NCBI RefSeq assembly: GCF_021559775.1
Contig: NZ_CP056050.1
Coordinates: forward strand, 306,904 to 370,903
Source of the DNA: Gillisella vitis
GTDB lineage: Bacteria; Pseudomonadota; Alphaproteobacteria; Rhizobiales; Rhizobiaceae
Reading direction: 5' to 3'
Length of the DNA stretch: 64,000 bases
The translations under genes were made by a program, and so were the position numbers. Below the pieces are notes generated by a model. It did not search any database. It was given only the letters and a program-made list of their open reading frames with translations, and was not told the origin of the DNA. Positions 58,803 to 64,000 of this stretch are shown piece by piece (within the stretch, counting starts at the first letter, position 1; each line of letters starts with the position of its first letter).

Positions 58803-61242
58803 AGGCGATCCCCCTTTGCTGGAGCCAGTGGAGAGGCCATGCGGCCCCGTGTTGTGAGTGAGAGCTGCGGATTCGCTTGAGGTCTTCCTTGCCAGTCGCC
58901 CCGACGAACGAGAGTGCGACCGGACCGAGCGCCATATTGAAGAGCCTTCGGCCCTCCGGTGAGACAACGTAATATTCGCGTTTGGGAATAGCGGTTGCGA
59001 CGATCTCGATTTGCCGTTCATTGAAGCCGATGCGCTCGTAGAACTCGCGCGTGCCAGGTTCGCGCGCCGCACCGTTTGGCAGGCAGATTTTGGTCGGGCA
59101 GGATTCTTTCAGCACATCGATGATGCCGGAGCGCTCCGCATCCGAGATCGACTGGGTGGCGAGAACAACGGCGCAGTTGGCCTTACGCAGCACCTTCAGC
59201 CATTCACGGATCTTGTCGCGAAACACCGGATGACCGAGCATCAACCAGGCCTCGTCGAGAATGATCAGGCTGGGCGCGCCGGTCAGACGTTTCTCGATGC
59301 GACGAAACAGGTAGGTGAGAACTGGAACGAGATTGCGCTCGCCCATGTTCATCAGCTCCTCGATCTCGAAGCACTGGAACGCGCCAAGCGACAGGCCGTC
59401 CTGCTCGGCGTCGAGCAACTGGCCCATCGGGCCGTCGACGGTATAGTGGTGCAGCGCGTCCTTGATCTCGCGCATCTGGACGCCCGATACGAAATCCGAC
59501 AGCGATCGGCCGCGGGATTCAGCCATCAGCGCCAACTGCCTGGAGATGGCGTTGCGATAGTCCGGGGTGATGGTCACACCTTGCAGCGCCACCAGCATCT
59601 CGATCCACTCGGAGGCCCAGGCCCGGTCACCGTCGGTCGACAGTTCGGCGAGCGGGCAGAAGGCAAGCACCTTTCCTTCTTCAACGGTCGACGCGCCAAT
59701 ATCCCCGCCGATCTGGTAGTGATCGCCATCAAGGCCCAGCGTCAGCGGCAGCATCGAGCCGCCCTTGTCGAAGGCGAACACCTGGGCATCGGCATAACGC
59801 CGGAACTGTGCGGCAATCAGTGCCAGCAGCGTCGATTTGCCGGAACCGGTCGGGCCGAAGATCAGCGTGTGGCCGACATCATCAACATGCAGGTTCAGCC
59901 GGAACGGCGTTGATCCGGAGGCCACCTGCATCAAGGGTGGCGAGGCCGGCGGATAAAATGGGCAAGGCGCTACCGGACTGCCCGACCAGACGGAGTTCAG
60001 CGGAATAAGGTCGGCGAGATTGCGGGTGTTGATCAGCGGCTCGCGAATGTTAGCGTATGAGACGCCCGGCAGGCTGCCGAGAAAGGCATCCGTGGCGTTA
60101 AGCGTCTCGATGCGGGCGCCAAATCCTTCGGCCTGGATCAGACGGCGGATCGCCTCGCACTTCTCCTGGAGGCGGGTCGCATCTTCTTCAAAGATGACGA
60201 TGACCGGTGTGTAATAACCATAGGCGACGAGCTGCGACGACGCTTCGGCGATCGCGTCCTCGGTTTCCGCCACCATCATCATGGCGTCCTGATCGACCGA
60301 GCGGCTTTGAGTCTGGAAAAGCTGGTCGAAGAACGGCCTGACCTTCTGCTGCCATTTCTTGCGGGTGCGTTCGAGCCTTGCCCTTGCTTCCTCGGCGTCG
60401 AGGAAGACAAACCGTGACGACCAGCGATAGGTGAGCGGCATCCGGTCGAGCGTATTGAGAATGCCCGGCCAGCTCTCGGCCGGCAGGCCGTCGATCGCCA
60501 CCACACCGAGAAAGCGGTTCTCGACCATTGGGGTCAGGCCATGTTGCAACTCGGCAGTCACCAGCCAGTCGAGATACATCGGAATATCAGGCAGGCGCAC
60601 AGGATGGTTCTCGCCGGTGACGCAGAAACGAATGAACTGGAAGAGCTCGTCATATCGCGCGATACGGAACCCACCACGCTCCGGCGTTTCCCGCGTCATC
60701 ATCCGGCGGATCGACACGACGTTGGCTAGATACTGCTCGACCTCGCGGATCGATGTCAGGAAACTCTCGAGTGCCTTGTCGGCATAGGTGGCAGAGCGGC
60801 TTGCCGCATCGGAATAGATATATCGCGTCAGCCCGGAGCGGCGCGGCTCCGGCGGACGCCAGGTTAGGATCAGAGCGTGCCGGCTCTCGAAATGCCCCCT
60901 CTCCTTCTGGAAATGTGCGCGCCGCTCGTCGTCGATGGCGCGTGTGACCGGATCGGAAAAATGGGATTCGGCCTCCGTCGGGTAATCGCCGGTCGGTACC
61001 CTGATGGCCTCGACCTGGATCATCCATCCGGAGCCTAGTCGCGAAAGTATCGCGTTGATCTGGCGCGAGACCTCGTTGCGCTCGGCGTCGGTTGAGCTCT
61101 CGCTATCCGGACCCGCGAAATACCAGCCGGCCATCAGCGAGCCGTCCTTCAGCAAGATGACGCCATTATCAACGAGGCCGGCATAAGGCACGAGATCGGC
61201 AAACGACGGTCCGGAATGGCGGAATGACTTGAGGGCGACCAT
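58774..61242 (-). CDS. trbE: Conjugal transfer ATPase TrbE (VirB4-like)
   Basis: An 822-aa cytoplasmic ATPase driving pilus assembly and DNA transfer, the VirB4 counterpart. Walker A GPTGSGKSTLLALIAAQF, Walker B LIILDEAWLML and the adjoining RIEKRLTGAPS and VVLATQSISDAERSG segments are all visible. The length is typical for TrbE. The 3' end overlaps the start of trbJ by 29 bases. Confidence 0.95.
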   Translation of the reverse strand: MVALKSFRHSGPSFADLVPYAGLVDNGVILLKDGSLMAGWYFAGPDSESSTDAERNEVSRQINAILSRLGSGWMIQVEAIRVPTGDYPTEAESHFSDPVTRAIDDERRAHFQKERGHFESRHALILTWRPPEPRRSGLTRYIYSDAASRSATYADKALESFLTSIREVEQYLANVVSIRRMMTRETPERGGFRIARYDELFQFIRFCVTGENHPVRLPDIPMYLDWLVTAELQHGLTPMVENRFLGVVAIDGLPAESWPGILNTLDRMPLTYRWSSRFVFLDAEEARARLERTRKKWQQKVRPFFDQLFQTQSRSVDQDAMMMVAETEDAIAEASSQLVAYGYYTPVIVIFEEDATRLQEKCEAIRRLIQAEGFGARIETLNATDAFLGSLPGVSYANIREPLINTRNLADLIPLNSVWSGSPVAPCPFYPPASPPLMQVASGSTPFRLNLHVDDVGHTLIFGPTGSGKSTLLALIAAQFRRYADAQVFAFDKGGSMLPLTLGLDGDHYQIGGDIGASTVEEGKVLAFCPLAELSTDGDRAWASEWIEMLVALQGVTITPDYRNAISRQLALMAESRGRSLSDFVSGVQMREIKDALHHYTVDGPMGQLLDAEQDGLSLGAFQCFEIEELMNMGERNLVPVLTYLFRRIEKRLTGAPSLIILDEAWLMLGHPVFRDKIREWLKVLRKANCAVVLATQSISDAERSGIIDVLKESCPTKICLPNGAAREPGTREFYERIGFNERQIEIVATAIPKREYYVVSPEGRRLFNMALGPVALSFVGATGKEDLKRIRSSHSQHGAAWPLHWLQQRGIAYAEKLFSAE

Positions 61243-61263
61243 CTGAAATCCTCAGAACTTGCG

Positions 61264-61551
61264 CTACAGCGACGACGTCGCGCGATAAGACGTCTTGTAG
61301 GAGATGTGGCGGAGGTAGACCCGGCGCATCAGCGGATCGGCTTTGGCCATCATGCGGAGTGCCGCAACAGCCACCAGCCAGATCGCGATGCCGAACAGAG
61401 CCGCGTACCAGGTCAGCACGACGAAAATTAGGATGACCGCCGCAAGCGCGGTCAGCAACACCAGTTCGCGGTCGGCGCCCATCAAGAGGTTCGGGCGCGA
61501 TAACGCCCTGTGCACACGCGAGCGTGCCAGAGAAGAGCCGGCCTCAGCCAT
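61264..61551 (-). CDS. trbD: Conjugal transfer protein TrbD (VirB3-like)
   Basis: A 95-aa inner-membrane protein with two adjacent hydrophobic segments (LVLLTALAAVILIFVVLTWYAALFGIAIWLVAVAAL) and the tail ADPLMRRVYLRHISYKTSY typical of TrbD/VirB3. ATG 61551 overlaps the end of trbC by eight bases; the longer frame to 61728 lies inside trbC and is rejected. Confidence 0.9.
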   Translation of the reverse strand: MAEAGSSLARSRVHRALSRPNLLMGADRELVLLTALAAVILIFVVLTWYAALFGIAIWLVAVAALRMMAKADPLMRRVYLRHISYKTSYRATSSL

Positions 61552-61948
61552 GCGCGCCCTCCCCCGCTGTGGCCGGCGTCGCCTCCGGTTCGGGGGTGTC
61601 TTGCTCGGCCTGTGCGTGACCCCCGCCGATCGAGGCTCCGGTCGCGCCGAAGAGAGCGACGATCTGGGTGGCTCCAAGCAGGACGCCCCCAACCAGCGCG
61701 ACGTAGCAAAGCCGCCTCGCGAAATCATTCAATTCGCCACCGAAGATCAGCATCGCACCTGCAATGGCAACCGCGGCTAAGGCGATAAAGCCGGCGACAG
61801 GTCCAGTGATCGATTGCTGGATCTGTTCCAGCGGCGATTCCCACGGCAGACTGCCGCCTCCCGAAGAGGCAAGTGCGAAGTCGGCAAAGCCTACAGAAAC
61901 GGCGGCAAGCGTCGCGAGGTTAAGAAGAATGGAGATTTTACGCGACAT
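61544..61948 (-). CDS. trbC: Conjugal transfer pilin TrbC (VirB2-like)
   Basis: A 134-aa prepilin. A signal peptide ending FADFALASSGGGSLPWESPLEQIQQSITGP is followed by two hydrophobic helices (VAGFIALAAVAIAGAMLIFGGELNDFARRLCYVALVGGVLLGATQIV), the usual TrbC/VirB2 layout with a short positively charged loop. ATG 61948 overlaps trbB by 11 bases. The C-terminal tail rich in Glu, Pro and Ala is probably removed on maturation or cyclisation. Confidence 0.92.
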   Translation of the reverse strand: MSRKISILLNLATLAAVSVGFADFALASSGGGSLPWESPLEQIQQSITGPVAGFIALAAVAIAGAMLIFGGELNDFARRLCYVALVGGVLLGATQIVALFGATGASIGGGHAQAEQDTPEPEATPATAGEGAHG

Positions 61949-62909
61949 GGCTGTCCTCATCGATCTGGGCATAATGTTCGGTCTGGTAGCGGCCGTTGCG
62001 GTATCCCTCGATGTGGATGACCTCGCGGACCCGCCTTCCCTTTCCCGTTCGCTCAATTGAGACGATCAGATCGACGGCCTCGCCGATCACCTCCTGCATT
62101 GCCTGCTGGCTGGCTTCTGCCGTTAGTTGCTCCAGTCGGCGCAAGGCTGACATAGCCGTGTTGGAATGGATCGTGGTGACTCCGCCGGGGTGGCCCGTAT
62201 TCCAAGCTTTCAAAAGGGTGAGTGCCGCGCCGTCGCGGACCTCACCGACAATGATGCGGTCGGGCCGCAGGCGCATCGTGCTTTTCAGCAGGCGTGCCAT
62301 GTCGATGGTATCGCTGGTGTGCAGCGACACGGCGTTCTCGGCCGCGCATTGAATCTCTGCGGTGTCTTCGAGAATGACCATCCGATCGTCCGGGGCAGCC
62401 GCTACGACCTCGGCAATGATGGCATTGGCGAGAGTGGTCTTCCCCGATCCAGTGCCCCCTGAAATGACGATGTTCATCCGTGCATCGATCGCGCTGCGAA
62501 TGGCTGACGCCTGCGCCTCGGTCATCACCTTCGACTTCACGTAGTCGGTCAGTGGGATAAGACGCGAAGCGCGCCTGCGGATGGTGAATGCTGGACTTGA
62601 TACGATCGGAGGCAACAGGCCCTCGAAGCGGTGTCCGCCGATTGGCAGTTCGCCTGAGATGATTGGTCGTTCGTCGTCGGCCTCCGACTGGAGCGCGTGG
62701 GCGACACTGCCGATGACGACTTCCGCAGCGGCAGGGCTCATCGCGCCGGCAGCTGCAACGCCGTGCCCCAGCCGTTCGATGAATAGCCGGCCATCGGGAT
62801 TGAGCATGATTTCGACCACCGTCGCGTCTTCAAGCGCGACGCAGAGCTGGTCGCCCAGGGCGTCCTGCAGTTTGCGGACCAATCGTGGATGGGAACGAAG
62901 TTGGGTCAC
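61938..62909 (-). CDS. trbB: Conjugal transfer ATPase TrbB (VirB11-like)
   Basis: A 323-aa traffic ATPase. Walker A ISGGTGSGKTTLANAIIAE, an Asp box in MVILEDTAEIQC, Walker B RLRPDRIIVGEVRDGAALTLLKAWNTGHPGG and a His box TTIHSNTAMSALRRLEQL mark the VirB11/PulE family. It starts at GTG 62909, overlapping the traI stop as GTGA. It works as a hexamer at the inner face of the channel. Confidence 0.95.
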   Translation of the reverse strand: MTQLRSHPRLVRKLQDALGDQLCVALEDATVVEIMLNPDGRLFIERLGHGVAAAGAMSPAAAEVVIGSVAHALQSEADDERPIISGELPIGGHRFEGLLPPIVSSPAFTIRRRASRLIPLTDYVKSKVMTEAQASAIRSAIDARMNIVISGGTGSGKTTLANAIIAEVVAAAPDDRMVILEDTAEIQCAAENAVSLHTSDTIDMARLLKSTMRLRPDRIIVGEVRDGAALTLLKAWNTGHPGGVTTIHSNTAMSALRRLEQLTAEASQQAMQEVIGEAVDLIVSIERTGKGRRVREVIHIEGYRNGRYQTEHYAQIDEDSHVA

Positions 62910-63544
62910 GCAGCGCTCCTAACCTGATGACCGCGATATCCGGCTATGATCGACCAATAGTCCGGTGGGCGGACCCGCTCAAAGCTTTCCCGATCGGCTG
63001 GAAGTGTCCCAGCCACTGCCATGGTGTTGCCGATTGCCACGGGATCGCCAAGCCGCTTCATTGGCCATCCGGCTCGGTTCAAGATGCGCTCAAAACGGAG
63101 GTCGGTTGCTGTGACGATCTCGTCATAGCCGTTTTCTATCGACCATTCGATGATACCTGCAAACATCGTACGTGTCGCGCAATGCAGTTGCCCCCCTCCC
63201 CTGCCCACAGGCAAGGATGTATCGACGCAAAAGCGGGAGCTTTCGATCATTCGCTCAGATGCGTTGAGGGAACCGGTTGCCAGCAACTGCGGAAACGTTC
63301 GCTCAAGCATGGTCGGTCCTATTGCCGGAAGGAGACGAGCGCAGCCGACGACCCTCTCATCATCGGTGATCGCAAGTATGTAGGTCGGGTCGAAATCGTC
63401 GTACTCGTCTCGTTCTCCTGCCTCAGTAATCGTGACGTCCCATTCGAGACGATCGCGGAAGACAGCGGCACGCAGGTTGTGCATCTGCCTTAGCAGGGGT
63501 GAATGATCGGCGAATCTATCTGGCAAAATGGTAATAGCCTGCAT
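62906..63544 (-). CDS. traI: Acyl-homoserine-lactone synthase TraI (LuxI family)
   Basis: A 212-aa autoinducer synthase. The conserved LuxI residues are visible: LRAAVFRDRLEW near the N-terminus, YDDFDPTYILAIT with the Asp cluster, VVGCARLLPAIGPTML, the glutamate in MIESSRFCVD and the phosphopantetheine-site ISRN-like region TRTMFAGIIEWSIENGYDEIVTATD. As the first gene of the trb operon it links conjugation to cell density through TraR acting at the tra boxes upstream; a traR gene is not in this window. GGAG lies before ATG 63544. Confidence 0.93.
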   Translation of the reverse strand: MQAITILPDRFADHSPLLRQMHNLRAAVFRDRLEWDVTITEAGERDEYDDFDPTYILAITDDERVVGCARLLPAIGPTMLERTFPQLLATGSLNASERMIESSRFCVDTSLPVGRGGGQLHCATRTMFAGIIEWSIENGYDEIVTATDLRFERILNRAGWPMKRLGDPVAIGNTMAVAGTLPADRESFERVRPPDYWSIIAGYRGHQVRSAA

Positions 63545-63604
63545 CTTGATCTCCGCATGACGTGGACATGCCGGAGAAAGATCATCTGCAAAGGCGTCTG
63601 GCTA

Positions 63605-63620
63605 TCTGCAGATCTGCAGA
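63605..63620 (-). promoter_or_regulatory. tra box (TraR-binding-site-like palindrome), traI-proximal
   Basis: A perfect 16-bp palindrome TCTGCAGATCTGCAGA, sharing the GCAGATCTGC core of the tra boxes bound by TraR with acyl-homoserine lactone. It is centred 68 bp upstream of the traI start, fitting activation of the trb operon. Confidence 0.75.
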
Positions 63621-63695
63621 GGCTGATTCTGTGGCTTGGCATGTGGCCTTGGAGAACCGGTTCCGTGAATAGTGTGCAAAATTTATTTGCCGCGT

Positions 63696-63709
63696 CTGCA
63701 GATCTGCAG
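63696..63709 (+). promoter_or_regulatory. tra box (TraR-binding-site-like palindrome), repA-proximal
   Basis: CTGCAGATCTGCAG, a 14-bp palindrome identical in core to the first box and exactly 90 bp from it. In Ti-type plasmids a second box in this gap raises repABC transcription and so copy number in response to quorum signal. Confidence 0.7.
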
Positions 63710-63854
63710 TTCCGGTCGGCTGTACGTCGTCGGAGAATTCTGCCTAACTACCCGAAACATCTCGCGGATTCGGCGAAGCCTTTCAAACCGAGAGATTATT
63801 GTTAACTCCTTGTTTACCTTATTTTCCTTGCCATGGTTAGGGAATCGGGCAATT

Positions 63855-63893
63855 GTCACGATAATTGGATGAATTCCGTAGAATTATCGTGAC
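63855..63893 (+). promoter_or_regulatory. Inverted repeat before repA (probable RepA operator)
   Basis: GTCACGATAATT (63855-63866) and AATTATCGTGAC (63882-63893) are a perfect 12-bp inverted repeat with a 15-bp centre, ending 17 bp before the repA start. RepA proteins of repABC plasmids repress their own promoter by binding such repeats, so this is the likely autoregulatory site. Confidence 0.6.
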
Positions 63894-63910
63894 TGAAGGC
63901 GAATAGCTAA

Positions 63911-64000
63911 ATGAACGTGAAAATGGCCACTTCGGAGAAAGTGATGAGTTTCGCGGATACAATCCTCGCCCAGGGCGGGGATATATCCTCGAAGCTCGAC
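63911..64000 (+). CDS. repA: Plasmid partition protein RepA, 5' end only
   Basis: The frame starts at ATG 63911 and runs open to the window edge, so only about 30 codons are seen. The peptide (MNVKMATSEKVMSFADTILA, then QGGDISSKLD) resembles the start of RepA ParA-type ATPases of repABC plasmids. Identity also rests on the divergent traI and the tra boxes upstream, the arrangement of Ti-type plasmids. The ATPase domain, repB and repC must lie beyond the edge. Confidence 0.75.
   Translation, partial: MNVKMATSEKVMSFADTILAQGGDISSKLD

Larger units (their letters stand above)
63545..63910. other. traI-repA divergent control region
   Basis: A 366-bp non-coding region with at least three regulatory elements: two tra-box-like palindromes 90 bp apart (63605-63620 and 63696-63709) and a 12-bp inverted repeat near repA (63855-63893). 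An AT-rich stretch at about 63800-63840 could hold the repA promoter. No other gene is seen. Confidence 0.75.

Noticed and set aside
63545..63910. A parS centromere site in the traI-repA gap
   Set aside because: No match to the usual repABC parS palindrome (GTTnnnnGCnnnnAAC type) was seen; it may lie beyond the window.
1..64000. tRNA, rRNA genes, CRISPR arrays and prophage structural genes
   Set aside because: I looked for tandem spaced repeats, tRNA-like cloverleaf/CCA ends and capsid/tail motifs and saw none; a computed tRNA or CRISPR scan would be decisive.

Overview
The window looks like part of a repABC-type conjugative plasmid from a Rhizobiaceae bacterium (Agrobacterium/Rhizobium group). 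The evidence is at the right end: a LuxI-type gene traI heads a complete trbBCDEJKLFGHI mating-channel operon (62.9-53.2 kb, minus strand) and is divergent from the start of repA at 63911. Two palindromic tra-box-like sites lie in the traI-repA gap, the arrangement of quorum-sensing-controlled Ti-type plasmids. Such plasmids also typically carry DUF1403/ScpB, DUF1419, Toprim and giant methylase-helicase genes, and all are present here. The organism assignment is inferred from gene families and order; no database search was possible.

Layout. 1-5.6 kb (minus): a plasmid-maintenance cluster with a giant N6-methylase/helicase (cut by the window edge), a DUF1419 protein, a Toprim/DUF3991-type protein and a 59-aa protein. 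6.1-7.9 kb (plus): an AbiE-type toxin-antitoxin pair with two palindromes in its promoter. 8.1-11.4 kb: a luciferase-like monooxygenase, an MFS exporter and a divergent LysR regulator. 11.6-19.8 kb (minus): an oligopeptide-type ABC importer operon containing a natural permease-ATPase fusion, followed by gamma-glutamyltransferase and a D-2-hydroxyacid dehydrogenase. Its first permease gene carries an apparent 1-nt frameshift close to its 3' end.

19.9-34.2 kb is an amino-acid catabolic island. It has a polar amino-acid ABC transporter, two near-duplicate proline-racemase-family enzymes with Cys91/Thr255 (the trans-3-hydroxy-L-proline dehydratase pattern), an LDH2/DpkA-type reductase, an MSOX-like flavin oxidase, two M20 hydrolases, a GNAT protein, three paralogous 273-aa binding proteins and one FadR-type GntR regulator. 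A recurring palindrome, core TCGTATACGA, lies in front of six of these genes or transcription units. In the three clearest promoters it covers the -10 region, which suggests one regulon. The predicted route is 3-hydroxyproline to pyrroline-2-carboxylate to proline.

34.3-38.0 kb: small membrane proteins, two short-chain dehydrogenases and a LysR regulator. 38.0-39.6 kb: an IS66-family remnant fused to a decapitated LysR gene. 39.7-49.8 kb is a defence island. It holds a CBASS operon (CD-NTase, stand-alone E2-like protein, HNH-SAVED effector Cap5) divergent from a CapH/CapP-type regulator pair plus a Cys-rich protein. A type III restriction-modification pair (mod-res) with an uncharacterised third gene follows. 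49.9-53.1 kb: small and plasmid-type genes (52-aa membrane protein, glyoxalase-like/Lon-N protein, ScpB, DUF1403). 53.2-64.0 kb: trb-traI-repA.

The strongest candidates for follow-up are the CBASS-CapHP locus with its 50-bp-spaced operator repeats, the GntR/TCGTATACGA hydroxyproline regulon with duplicated enzyme and receptor genes, and the third gene attached to the type III system.
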